54,031 nucleotides of DNA, taken from Candidatus Cryptobacteroides intestinavium. Lineage in GTDB: Bacteria > Bacteroidota > Bacteroidia > Bacteroidales > UBA932. The notes under the pieces were generated by a model. That model made no database searches, had not been told where the DNA came from, and saw nothing but the letters and a program-made list of their open reading frames with translations. The translations under genes and the position numbers were made by a program. Positions within the stretch are counted from its first letter, which is position 1. Each line of letters starts with the position of its first letter. The stretch covers positions 1-54,031 of the forward strand of contig JADIMI010000056.1 in NCBI GenBank assembly GCA_017694845.1. Reading direction: 5' to 3'. This document shows, piece after piece, positions 35,201 through 42,142 of this stretch.

Positions 35201-35704
35201 CCGTACGATGAGAATGCCATCAATGAACCGTATATGGCTGATTTCTCTGATGCAGCCACTTTCCCGAAAAGTAAATTCGAGGAAACACGAGTCGTGGAAA
35301 AAGTTTCATATGTCGGAGCTTCCGGCAAAGGCGTCGATTTCGATCCGGATGGCGGGCGAGTGAAGTTCAACGGAAAACCGAGCCTGGATGACAACGGGCT
35401 TCCTGAATACAGGTATGCATCATTCAAGGTCACTGTGCCTGGTACCGTACATTTCCTCATTCGCTCAAGCAGCAATGATGATTCCGGGAGAAACGCTACA
35501 GTCGCCCTTGCCAAGGAAGTCGACGGACAGCTGCAGGTCGTCGAACTGTATTCGGATTTCGCCAAGACATCAGGCACTGATCCGCTGACGGTTGGACTGA
35601 CAGCCGAGCATTTGAGCGGAGCGACATCGGCAGTGACACTCTATTTCTTCAGCAAGGACAATACAGTGAACCTTTATCAGCTGGGGTTCACCCCTGGTGA
35701 ATAG
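32255..35704 (+). CDS. Large surface lipoprotein of the pectin locus (DUF4957/DUF5123-type)
   Basis: It has 1149 residues starting MKNILTTILSS, with lipobox FFSGC (Cys24). The opening ETELALDRCLTPTNLSRTVYGEEVQFSW is typical of DUF4957/DUF5123 proteins found in pectin PULs. Two fibronectin III-like modules (to about 235) precede a parallel beta-helix-like region (LVTALNDHASEILIAYS; LENIAFDGENY; VRNCTFNGFKRG; TITLGTLIITNNTFNSI). Another fibronectin-like module (VISAASAPVTSSDPVTISW) and carbohydrate-binding-like C-terminal parts follow. No lyase catalytic set was identified. It is placed where SusE/F-type glycan-binding proteins usually are, so surface pectin binding is the likely role. Confidence 0.82.
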   Translation: MKNILTTILSSISVLVPVAFFSGCAQIPEIETELALDRCLTPTNLSRTVYGEEVQFSWSTSKGSTEYVLEVYSDQSDPDNSNVKTETVTAEEIPFTVTGLEPDMTLYARVRGVSETIGDSNWAEFSPVETYAIRPNVSDLKVGTRTSASVQLTWSTAGEDGDDYDVNTIRYALASDPEPDVNYIPVEVSEEEARSGSKTIEGLDPSVKYVFFIHFGNTPRGSISAYTLPDTENATRVENSEALVTALNDHASEILIAYSDTPYDFGYSVSEGDVTMFSLEDIDYPVVIYGEEKSGEPGVFPTVYGNLSIVEGCTSIVLENIAFDGENYSTEHLLSFKAGITTSLSEVTVRNCTFNGFKRGIAYAGSNPVSIDSFTIDDIVMSNTSGDGGEMMGFRASEGAFGTISITNSTFTGGGREFMRINDADGTITLGTLIITNNTFNSICTFGGAGIFYCCPQPSTFNFSNNIVLNMADASFNSGSSVWGRGGHTPSPTVIAENFFYNIGGNFWDEDVFTEAIATSNGGALLDEDPCAESVTGNFHVMNDDVLAAGSGDPRWIVEGYVKPEEDLTMEVIDPVYTWDFTDGNSFYNTADKNMVRGGIRFYVTSNPVEFDTDNGRLYFTAAGQMGASEPTDCAIGFKVNRPGSVVISTSPSSAYPEAHATISLDGKHVGAVPVDASEFQISLADIVEGEEHTVYIYGCDPFYITYLQWSDYIGGGDSQLPSPEPVISAASAPVTSSDPVTISWEAVPNAGSYDIMNGTELFATVTEPSYEIIPSAVGAGMYSFTVIAKPAADDTIREQSEPSEPVAFEITEVLTAVSAYTPTTWGAADFEYLFNTKAAGSKDTEVTGDFIYNNLQYLNGSGKCKFGEDTNASGVKAYRYQFGGKGSTVKNCLQFIASGNGTLTIEAASSGNSDRYVGVSVGENLIVGETELVVPASKEARIFNVTVTAAAGDVISIYSLESGINVFSITWTPEEQSGSGIPYDENAINEPYMADFSDAATFPKSKFEETRVVEKVSYVGASGKGVDFDPDGGRVKFNGKPSLDDNGLPEYRYASFKVTVPGTVHFLIRSSSNDDSGRNATVALAKEVDGQLQVVELYSDFAKTSGTDPLTVGLTAEHLSGATSAVTLYFFSKDNTVNLYQLGFTPGE

Positions 35705-35744
35705 TATTTCAACTATAACCTAAAATAGATATAAAACTTCAGCG

Positions 35745-35773
35745 GGAGCCGGCATACAGCCGGCTCCTCTTTT
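35745..35773 (+). terminator. Terminator of the pectin locus
   Basis: A perfect 9-bp stem GGAGCCGGC-ATACA-GCCGGCTCC is followed by TCTTTTATTAT, 40 bp after the last stop of the locus. Confidence 0.85.
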
Positions 35774-35888
35774 ATTATACAGTGACGCCCCGGCAGCATA
35801 TGGATTTTGGCTCATCGGGAAAACCATATGTCGCAGCTGTTCCGGTACACTCATTCTGTTCCGGTACACTGTCCTACCCTCGGTACTC

Positions 35889-36009
35889 TGTCATCCTGAG
35901 CACCCTTTCGTTGCCATCCTGAGCACCCTTTCGTTGCCATTCTGAGCACCCGTTCGTTGTCATTCTGAGCACCCGTTCGTTGTCATTCTGAGCGTCAGCG
36001 AAGAATCTG
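35889..36009 (+). repeat. TGTCATTCTGA array, 23-bp period
   Basis: Four units TGTCATTCTGAGCACCCGTT (+CGT, with small changes) run in tandem, then a terminal unit ending GCGAAGAATCTG. Confidence 0.85.
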
Positions 36010-36051
36010 TTCCGAAGCCCGTCCGAAACAGCATCCCTTGATATGGAACCC

Positions 36052-36162
36052 GTGCGCAGAGGCGTTGCCGGACTGACGCCTCTGCGCACAGATGATGCCA
36101 TACAGAGCATATATTGAAGGGACCGTGCGCAGAGACGCGGCTCGGTCGACGCCTCTGCGCAT
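36052..36162. repeat. Double hairpin with core related to the 134-bp element
   Basis: A perfect 14-bp stem GTGCGCAGAGGCGT / ACGCCTCTGCGCAC (36052-36089) is followed by AGATGATGCCATACAGAGCA and TATATTGAAGGGACC, then GTGCGCAGAG...CTCTGCGCAT (36125-36162). The middle matches the GATGATGCC...GCGTATATTGAGGG core of the 134-bp element although the stems share no sequence with it. Confidence 0.65.
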
Positions 36163-36263
36163 AAAACAACAATTCTCCACGAAGGTATCTGCTCCTCGAC
36201 CTTCTCCATTAGCCAATACCTGAGAAGAACGCGTCCTCCCTGGCAGAGGCCGATGGAGGATGG

Positions 36264-36397
36264 GAGATATGCGCCGGTAACCCTCAATATACGCTCCCGG
36301 TGGCATCATTGGGGAGCATATCTCCACAAAAATGTCGAGATATGCGCGGCTGACCCTCGATATACGCTTTCTACGGCATCATCAGGGTGCATATCTC
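36264..36397 (-). repeat. 134-bp double-dyad element, copy 2 (reverse)
   Basis: Two 61-bp units (36264-36324 and 36337-36397) flank a 12-bp linker, as in copy 1. By eye the units are 52/61 and 56/61 identical to those at 6380-6513 when reverse complemented, and the linker differs at one base. Confidence 0.85.
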
Positions 36398-36444
36398 CTT
36401 TGGAATCACAGGCGGCTGCCAATGAGTAGAACCAATGTGGTGCT

Positions 36445-36700
36445 TCAGATCCTTCACTCCGCCTGGCGGCTTAGTCTATGGTGACAGGAGCCAGGCTTCG
36501 TCTATGGTGACAGGGAATGTCATTATGAGCACCCTCTCGTTGTCATTCGTCAGCGAAGAATCTGAAGCCGGACTCTTGTCATCCTGAGCGGCAGCGAAGG
36601 ATCTGAAGCACCATACCGGTTTCCAGTCCCAGATTCCTCGCTTTGCTCGGAATGACAGATTGTTGTTCGGAATGACAGATTGTTGTTCGGAATGACAAGG
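36445..36700. repeat. Cluster of TGTCA-type repeats in both orientations
   Basis: A reverse copy of the TGTCACCATAGAC family (36445-36515) is followed by forward TGTCATTCTGA copies ending GAAGAATCTG and GAAGGATCTG. Then comes a reverse copy whose distal unit CGGAATGACAGATTGTTGTT occurs three times with a 20-bp period. Confidence 0.75.
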
Positions 36701-36741
36701 CTCCATCGGCCGGTGTGATATGACAATAATCCGGATTCTAC

Positions 36742-36896
36742 GGACCGCGAACACGGCGAATTTATATCCTGCTGTAAATCAATAAGTTGTAAAATTTCCT
36801 TGTTCGCGGTCCCTGCTTTTTTGAGGGGACCGCGAACAAACTGTTTTTGTAATGCTTGGTGTTCAATAAAATACGAAAATGTCGTGTTCGCGGTCC
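36742..36896. repeat. GGACCGCGAACA double-dyad element
   Basis: Two units of about 70 bp (36742-36812, 36827-36896) each run from GGACCGCGAACA to TGTTCGCGGTCC and have AT-rich interiors. The inner arms form a perfect 14-bp stem TTGTTCGCGGTCCC / GGGACCGCGAACAA around a T-rich 12-base loop. The layout mirrors the 134-bp element with unrelated sequence. Confidence 0.75.
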
Positions 36897-36934
36897 GTTG
36901 TCCCTTCCTTCCCTTCCTTCCCGTCCTTCTTCTC

Positions 36935-36990
36935 CAGATCCTTCGCTGGCGCTCAGGATGACAATAGAACGCCAGGATGACAGCAGAACG
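36935..36990 (-). repeat. TGTCATCCTGA repeat, reverse copy
   Basis: CAGATCCTTCGCTGGCGCTC is followed by two CAGGATGAC units with a 19-bp period. Confidence 0.7.
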
Positions 36991-37001
36991 TTCTATTGGA
37001 T

Positions 37002-37032
37002 TTGGATGTCATCCGGCTTCTGATTATCTTTG
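37002..37032 (+). promoter_or_regulatory. Promoter of the small monooxygenase gene
   Basis: TTG at 37002-37004 and TATCTTTG at 37025-37032 are 20 bp apart, a full match to the Bacteroidetes -33/-7 pattern. The ATG is 55 bp downstream. Confidence 0.75.
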
Positions 37033-37086
37033 CGCAGATGGCGGGAAGATGTGCCGTCACAGGAATAAATTATTAATATTGTTGAT

Positions 37087-37362
37087 ATGTTAAGAATCAA
37101 TGTTTTCATCAAGGTCTCGGACAAGGACCGCGATGCAGTGCTCGATGCGGCAAAGGCTCTGGTTGAAGCTTCACTCAAGGATGAAGGCTGCATCGCCTAC
37201 GATATATTCGAAAGCTCGACCAGAAAGGATGTTCTGATGATATGCGAGACCTGGCGTGATGAAGCGGCTCTTTCCGCGCACGAAAATGCAGAGCATTTCG
37301 TTACGTACGTTCCGAAAATCCAGGGACTTGCGGAGATGAAGATCGAGAAGTTCCGGTTCTAA
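37087..37362 (+). CDS. Antibiotic-biosynthesis-monooxygenase-like (ABM/quinol monooxygenase) protein
   Basis: It has 91 residues of the small ferredoxin-like ABM fold, usually dimeric and cytoplasmic. Family landmarks: LRINVFIKVSDKDRDAVLDA at the start, EGCIAYDIFESSTRKDVLMICETW in the middle, and a closing AHENAEHFVTYVPKIQGL helix. Substrates in the family range from quinols to heme and small aldehydes; none is indicated here. It is a single-gene unit with its own promoter. Its stop codon lies inside the loop of its terminator. Confidence 0.82.
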   Translation: MLRINVFIKVSDKDRDAVLDAAKALVEASLKDEGCIAYDIFESSTRKDVLMICETWRDEAALSAHENAEHFVTYVPKIQGLAEMKIEKFRF

Positions 37363-37375
37363 GCCGGAATTTTTT
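37351..37375 (+). terminator. Terminator of the monooxygenase gene
   Basis: TTCCGG-TTCTAAG-CCGGAA is followed by six Ts. The stop codon TAA lies in the loop and the T-run overlaps the -33 element of the next promoter. Confidence 0.75.
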
Positions 37376-37404
37376 GGCGATGATAAGGAAAAACGGTATT
37401 TTTG
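37374..37404 (+). promoter_or_regulatory. Promoter of the GIN-domain lipoprotein gene
   Basis: TTG at 37374-37376 and TATTTTTG at 37397-37404 are spaced by 20 bp. The ATG follows at 37442. Confidence 0.75.
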
Positions 37405-37441
37405 CCGCGTCAGTAGTGTTGTTTAGTAGTGTTATGATATT

Positions 37442-38272
37442 ATGAAAAGAATTTTTTTGTCCGTATGCCTGGCGATGGTTGCAGCAGTGCTGTATGGCTG
37501 CTCCGGGCTGAGGGTTGACGCTGCCGGTTATACTGACAGCACGATGGTCCCGCTGCCGATGGAATTCAAGGGGATTGATGTCGAGGATGCGATAGAGGTG
37601 GTTTTCGGAGGTGTTGGAGATGAGGCGTTCATTGAATCTGATGCCAATCTTCTGCCCTATATCGAAGTCTATGAGACCAGGGGTCTTCTGAAGATAAGAT
37701 TCTCTGATGATATCCATCTCAGAGGGAACAGATGGAATCATCTGCACACCATAGTGAAGATACCTTATAAAAATGGTGTCAATACCGTATCCGTCTCCGG
37801 GGCATCTTCTTTCTCTTCCGGTGTTCCGTTCACAGGGACATCCTTTTCGGTTTCAGCGAGCGGGGCATCCGAAGTCATCTGTGATATAGATGTGACTGAC
37901 AATATTATGGTTGACCTTTCCGGTGCGGCGAGCCTGCAGTGCGGCACTGTCCGGGCAGCCAGAATGTATATCGATGCTTCCGGTGCATCTTCTTTCAGTG
38001 CATCCGGAATGGTTTCCGAATGCGAGATGTCACTCAGCGGGGCCTCATCCATAGAGAGCGCGCCCGGCACGGACAGATATTCGCTCAGGCTGGATAAATG
38101 TACGGGCGACCTTTCCGGTGCGAGCAGCGCTGTCTTCTGTTCCGATGGATTCATAGCATGCTCTCTTTCCGGTGGAAGCCATATATATTTCAAGGGAGGT
38201 GCCGACAGCAAAAGATCGGACTGCAGCGGGGGATCTTCCATCGAATGGGATGGCTATCTGCTGTACGAATGA
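37442..38272 (+). CDS. Head-GIN-domain (DUF2807) lipoprotein
   Basis: It has 276 residues with lipobox VLYGC (Cys20). The domain opens FKGIDVEDAIEVVFGG and continues as a beta-helix-like repeat series marked by S-G-A-S turns: VSGASSFSSG, VSASGASEVICD, LSGAASLQCG, ASGASSFSASG, LSGASSIESA, LSGASSAVFC, LSGGSHIYFKG and CSGGSSIEWDG. DUF2807 proteins are common in Bacteroidetes and their role is unknown; a surface adhesin or scaffold is possible. It is monocistronic, upstream of the ilv leader. Confidence 0.85.
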   Translation: MKRIFLSVCLAMVAAVLYGCSGLRVDAAGYTDSTMVPLPMEFKGIDVEDAIEVVFGGVGDEAFIESDANLLPYIEVYETRGLLKIRFSDDIHLRGNRWNHLHTIVKIPYKNGVNTVSVSGASSFSSGVPFTGTSFSVSASGASEVICDIDVTDNIMVDLSGAASLQCGTVRAARMYIDASGASSFSASGMVSECEMSLSGASSIESAPGTDRYSLRLDKCTGDLSGASSAVFCSDGFIACSLSGGSHIYFKGGADSKRSDCSGGSSIEWDGYLLYE

Positions 38273-38311
38273 CTCCACGGGACCGTGTTATATCAAAAAA
38301 TAAGGTGATAA

Positions 38312-38344
38312 TTGTACATCGTATTGAAATTTCGATTATATTTG
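38312..38344 (+). promoter_or_regulatory. Promoter of the ilv operon
   Basis: TATATTTG at 38337-38344 matches TAnnTTTG; TTG at 38312-38314 is 22 bp upstream, slightly wide. Predicted transcription starts near 38351, about 13 bp before the leader peptide ATG. Confidence 0.6.
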
Positions 38345-38363
38345 TTACTGGTTTTGGAATTAT

Positions 38364-38456
38364 ATGATGAACTTCAACTCACTATCTCTAAACGGACTGA
38401 TCGCTTCGACAATTATTATTGCCGTCGTGGTCATTTCTGTCATTATTATCGGGTAG
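38364..38456 (+). CDS. ilv leader peptide (attenuator sensor)
   Basis: A 30-residue open frame, ATG ATG ... GGG TAG, too short for routine gene finding. Eight of its residues are Ile, four Val and three Leu; the C-terminal half reads IIIAVVVISVIIIG. It sits between the ilv promoter and a terminator hairpin placed immediately before ilvD. Composition and placement match the leader peptides that sense charged tRNA-Ile/Val/Leu in enterobacterial ilv operons (established there; inferred here). A small membrane peptide is the alternative, because the sequence is also hydrophobic. Confidence 0.75.
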   Translation: MMNFNSLSLNGLIASTIIIAVVVISVIIIG

Positions 38457-38462
38457 TGATAC

Positions 38463-38513
38463 GAGGTTTCATTGGTGCAAAATAATATGTCGCTTGCGGT
38501 GCTGATGAACCTT
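38463..38513 (+). promoter_or_regulatory. Candidate antiterminator of the ilv leader
   Basis: GAGGTTTCATTGGTGC (38463-38478) can pair with GGTGCTGATGAACCTT (38498-38513) over about 15 pairs, several of them G-U, with one bulged T. The left arm starts 6 bases after the leader-peptide stop. A ribosome that finishes the peptide would cover it, while one stalled in the Ile codons would leave it free. The structure traps the left arm of the terminator in its loop. Confidence 0.45.
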
Positions 38514-38537
38514 GATGCTCGCAGGCGACTTCTTTTT
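38489..38537 (+). terminator. Attenuator terminator before ilvD
   Basis: GTCGCTTGCGG (38489-38499) pairs with TCGCAGGCGAC (38519-38529), 11 pairs including two G-U. It is followed directly by TTCTTTTT and then the ilvD ATG at 38541. A terminator in front of the first structural gene only makes sense as a regulated one. Confidence 0.75.
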
Positions 38538-38540
38538 GAT

Positions 38541-40367
38541 ATGGATAGACTCAGAAGCAGCAGAAGCCTTAAGGGACGTAAAATGGCCGGAGCAAGGGCC
38601 TTGTGGCGGGCGAACGGAATGAAGGAGGAGCAGTTCGGCAGACCTGTGATTGCAATCGTGAATTCTTTCACGCAGTTTGTTCCCGGACATACGCATCTGC
38701 ACGGGATAGGCCAGCAGATAAAGGCCCGTATAGAGGCTGCCGGCTGCTATGCGGCGGAGTTCGACACTGTGGCCATAGATGATGGAATCGCTATGGGGCA
38801 CGACGGGATGCTCTATTCCCTGCCTTCAAGAGATCTTATAGCTGACAGCATAGAGTATATGTGCAATGCGCATTGCGCCGATGCGATGATCTGCATCTCC
38901 AATTGCGACAAGGTGACTCCGGGAATGCTTATGGCTGCGATGAGACTGAATATTCCGGCTGTATTTGTGTCAGGAGGGCCGATGGAGGCAGGAAGGATAG
39001 GCAATGAAGATTATGATCTCGTGGACATTATGGTCAAGGGGGCCGACCCTTCTTTCCCTGACAGCGAACTGGAGGAACTTGAAAGGAAGGGCTGTCCTAC
39101 ATGCGGTTGCTGTTCGGGAATGTTCACGGCCAATTCTATGAACTGTCTGTCCGAGGCTCTCGGAATGGCTCCTGTGGGTAACGGCACGGTGCTTTCCACG
39201 CACAGGAAGCGCTATGACCTCTTCATGAGGGGTGCTGATCTGATTGTCAGGAACGCAAAGGCGTATTATTTTGATGGGGATGAATCTGTGCTGCCACGCT
39301 CCATAGCTACAAAACAGGCATTTCTCAACGCGATGGCCCTCGATATAGCTATGGGCGGTTCCACCAATACAGTGCTGCATCTCCTCGCTGTCGCCAACGA
39401 GGCCGGTGTCGATTTCACGATGGAGGATATAGATGCGCTTTCCCGCAGGATACCGGTGCTGTGCAAGGTCGCCCCGAGCAGCAGATACCATATCCAGGAT
39501 GTCAACAGGGCAGGTGGAGTGATGGGCATCCTTGCGGAGCTGGACAGGGGAGGTTTCCTTGATACCTCTGTCTCAAGGGTGGACTACAGCTCGTTGGCGG
39601 CGGCTCTGGAGGAGAATGATATTATGTCTTCCGGACTTTCCCGTATGGCGAGGGAGAGATATGCTGCGGCTCCGGGAGGAAAGTTCTGCACCACCCTCGG
39701 CATTGTGGAAGATGTGTACGGGGAACTGGATACGGACAGAGCATCCGGCTGTATCAGGGATGTGGAGCACGCCTATTTCAAGGATGGCGGTCTGGCGGTG
39801 TTGAAAGGCAATCTTGCGGAGGATGGCTGTATAGTGAAGACGGCGGGAGTGGATGAGAAGATATGGAGGTTCCGCGGTCCTGCAGTGGTGTTCGAGTCGC
39901 AGGAGGAGGCTGCGGATGGTATCCTCGGAGGGAAAGTCAAGGCAGGAGATGTTGTGATAATCCGCTATGAAGGCCCGAAAGGAGGGCCGGGTATGCAGGA
40001 GATGCTGTATCCGACATCGTATCTCAAGAGTATGAAGATAGACAAGGAATGCGCCCTGGTCACCGATGGCCGTTTTTCGGGAGGTACATCCGGACTTTCG
40101 ATAGGCCACGTGTCACCGGAGGCTGCTTCAGGCGGGGTGATAGCGCTGGTGAAGAACGGGGATATGGTGTCCATCGACATACCATCGAGGACAATGACCC
40201 TTGAAGTTCCGGATGAAGAGCTCGCGCAAAGAAGGGAGGTCCAGCTCCAGAGAGGAGAGGCTGCCTTCACTCCGGCCGGAAGGTCCAGGGAGGTGAGCAA
40301 GGCTCTGCGCTTCTACGCTTCCGCGGTCTCATCGGCCGACAAAGGGGCGGTAAGGATACTTAAATAA
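38541..40367 (+). CDS. ilvD: Dihydroxy-acid dehydratase
   Basis: Fe-S enzyme for the third common step of Ile and Val synthesis. It has 608 residues. The frame is open further upstream, but those codons form the attenuator hairpin. Family members begin with the [13 protein letters not shown] block, so I start at [20 protein letters not shown]. Cluster ligands are visible in [11 protein letters not shown] and [17 protein letters not shown]; the C-terminal [21 protein letters not shown] carries substrate and Mg contacts. It is the first gene of ilvD-B-N-C; ilvB starts 17 bp downstream. Confidence 0.95.
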   Translation: MDRLRSSRSLKGRKMAGARALWRANGMKEEQFGRPVIAIVNSFTQFVPGHTHLHGIGQQIKARIEAAGCYAAEFDTVAIDDGIAMGHDGMLYSLPSRDLIADSIEYMCNAHCADAMICISNCDKVTPGMLMAAMRLNIPAVFVSGGPMEAGRIGNEDYDLVDIMVKGADPSFPDSELEELERKGCPTCGCCSGMFTANSMNCLSEALGMAPVGNGTVLSTHRKRYDLFMRGADLIVRNAKAYYFDGDESVLPRSIATKQAFLNAMALDIAMGGSTNTVLHLLAVANEAGVDFTMEDIDALSRRIPVLCKVAPSSRYHIQDVNRAGGVMGILAELDRGGFLDTSVSRVDYSSLAAALEENDIMSSGLSRMARERYAAAPGGKFCTTLGIVEDVYGELDTDRASGCIRDVEHAYFKDGGLAVLKGNLAEDGCIVKTAGVDEKIWRFRGPAVVFESQEEAADGILGGKVKAGDVVIIRYEGPKGGPGMQEMLYPTSYLKSMKIDKECALVTDGRFSGGTSGLSIGHVSPEAASGGVIALVKNGDMVSIDIPSRTMTLEVPDEELAQRREVQLQRGEAAFTPAGRSREVSKALRFYASAVSSADKGAVRILK

Positions 40368-40384
40368 CACGGAAACAACGACTT

Positions 40385-42142
40385 ATGACTGAAAAGAGAA
40401 ATATAAAAGGTTCGGAAGTGTTCCTGCTTTCATTGCTTGAGGAAGGTGTCGATACCATATTCGGCTATCCGGGAGGAGCGATTATGCCTCTGTACGATGA
40501 GCTGTATGACTATACGGACAGGATAAGGCATATACTCGTCCGCCACGAGCAGGGGGCAGTGCACGCTGCGCAGGGGTATGCCCGGACATGCGGCAGACCG
40601 GGTGTCTGTATGGCTACAGCCGGGCCTGGGGCCACGAATTTCGTCACAGGCATTGCGGATGCGATGCTGGATTCCACTCCGCTTGTCTGCATTACCGCCC
40701 AGGTGGGGACAGAGAATCTCGGTTCCAATTTCTTCCAGGAGGCCGATATGATAAATATTACGCTTCCGATCACCAAATGGAGCTATCAGATAACGAAGGC
40801 GGAGGAGATTCCTTCCGTGGTGGCGAAGGCTTTTCATATAGCATCCTCCGGCAAGCCTGGTCCTGTGGTGATAAGTTTCACCAAGAACGCCCAGGTGGAG
40901 ATGACCGATTTTGTGTACGACAGGGAGAAGTTCCTTGAAAATGTGACCAGACCTCTTCCGAAACCATCTGCTGGCCCATCCGGTGACCTTGCTGCTACGG
41001 TGGCATCGATGATAAATGATTCCGAGAGACCTCTGATACTTGCGGGACACGGAGTCATAATATCGGGGGCGGCTGATGCCCTCCGCGAACTGGCGGAAAA
41101 GTCCGGGGCGCCGGTAGCGACCACTCTTCTCGGCCTTTCCTGTATGCCGACGGATCATCCTCTGTATGTGGGGAATGCCGGTATGCACGGACATCTCGCC
41201 CCTAACAGGATGACGCAGAAAGCCGACCTGATAGTGGCTGTGGGGACACGTTTCAGTGACAGGACGACAGGGGTTCCTGCAGGCTATGCACCTCAGGCGA
41301 AGATAGTCCATATCGAGATAGACCCGACGGAGATAGGAAGAAATGTCAGGGCAGATGTAGCGGTCAACTCGGATGCGTGGATGGCGCTCGAGGCCATACT
41401 TTCAGCCGGTATAAAATACAGGGAAAGGACGCAGTGGCTCGCTTTTGCAGCGGAGTGTGCAAAGGAAGAGGATGCTGTCATCCGTCACAGGGATTTTGAT
41501 GGAGAGGTGTCCGGACTCGGTGCGGCTGAGGCGAAGGACTGGATAAGAATGGGACAGGCAGTGGATGCGGTGGCGAGATATGCCGATCCCGATGCGGTGA
41601 TTGTATCGGATGTGGGGCAGAACCAGATGTTCGCAGCCCGTTACTCCCGTTTCGGGGAAAAAGGAAGATGGGTGACATCCGGCGGACTCGGTACGATGGG
41701 GTTCGGGCTTCCTGCATCTGTGGGCGCGAAGATAGCGGCTCCCGGCAGGCAGGTGATTGTGTTCCTCGGGGATGGCGGCCTCCAGATGACCATACAGGAG
41801 CTCGGGACGATACATCAGACGGGGGCGGCTGTCAAGATCATTCTCCTGGACAATACATATCTTGGAATGGTACGCCAGTGGCAGGAGCTTTTCTACGACA
41901 GGAGATACTCGTTCACTCATCTCGTGAATCCCGATTTCGTTTCACTGGTGGAGTCCTACGGCATCCGGGCGGCGAGAGTGACCGAAAGAGACAGGCTGGA
42001 TGAGGCTGTCAGGGAGCTGCTTGAATGCGATGGTCCTGCGTTCCTCGATGTGGCGACCGACCCGGGCGAGAACGTCTTCCCGATGGTTCCTGCAGGAGCA
42101 TCCCTGGACAGTATAATAACAGGAAAGGAAATGTCATTCTGA
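40385..42142 (+). CDS. ilvB: Acetolactate synthase, large (catalytic) subunit
   Basis: ThDP- and FAD-dependent condensation of pyruvate with pyruvate or 2-oxobutyrate. It has 585 residues. Landmarks: VDTIFGYPGGAIMPLYD with the catalytic Glu soon after (VRHEQGAVHAAQGYAR), the FAD region, and the ThDP motif GDGGLQMTIQELG...LLDNTYLGMVRQWQ. The last three sense codons and stop, ATG TCA TTC TGA, are the start of a TGTCATTCTGA repeat array, so the natural C-terminus has probably been replaced. ilvN follows after 114 bp filled by that array. Confidence 0.95.
   Translation: MTEKRNIKGSEVFLLSLLEEGVDTIFGYPGGAIMPLYDELYDYTDRIRHILVRHEQGAVHAAQGYARTCGRPGVCMATAGPGATNFVTGIADAMLDSTPLVCITAQVGTENLGSNFFQEADMINITLPITKWSYQITKAEEIPSVVAKAFHIASSGKPGPVVISFTKNAQVEMTDFVYDREKFLENVTRPLPKPSAGPSGDLAATVASMINDSERPLILAGHGVIISGAADALRELAEKSGAPVATTLLGLSCMPTDHPLYVGNAGMHGHLAPNRMTQKADLIVAVGTRFSDRTTGVPAGYAPQAKIVHIEIDPTEIGRNVRADVAVNSDAWMALEAILSAGIKYRERTQWLAFAAECAKEEDAVIRHRDFDGEVSGLGAAEAKDWIRMGQAVDAVARYADPDAVIVSDVGQNQMFAARYSRFGEKGRWVTSGGLGTMGFGLPASVGAKIAAPGRQVIVFLGDGGLQMTIQELGTIHQTGAAVKIILLDNTYLGMVRQWQELFYDRRYSFTHLVNPDFVSLVESYGIRAARVTERDRLDEAVRELLECDGPAFLDVATDPGENVFPMVPAGASLDSIITGKEMSF

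Larger units (their letters stand above)
35705..37086. other. Repeat island, 1.4 kb without genes
   Basis: After the terminator at 35745-35773 there is a small hairpin with CATATGG/CCATATG arms (about 35799-35831) and two CTGTTCCGGTACACT copies. Then come a TGTCATTCTGA array, a GTGCGCAGAG double hairpin, the second 134-bp element, more TGTCA-type repeats, the GGACCGCGAACA double hairpin, a TCCCTTCC run (about 36900-36925) and a last TGTCA-type copy. Open frames here are repeat readings, not genes. Confidence 0.8.

Noticed and set aside
36476..36754. 92-codon open frame on the minus strand
   Set aside because: Composed entirely of repeat copies; the translation is SFRAK/RIW-like repeat readings with no protein features.
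38472..38540. Earlier start of ilvD (TTG at 38472 or ATG at 38487)
   Set aside because: Those codons make up the attenuator hairpin and T-run, and the family begins at the block starting at 38541.
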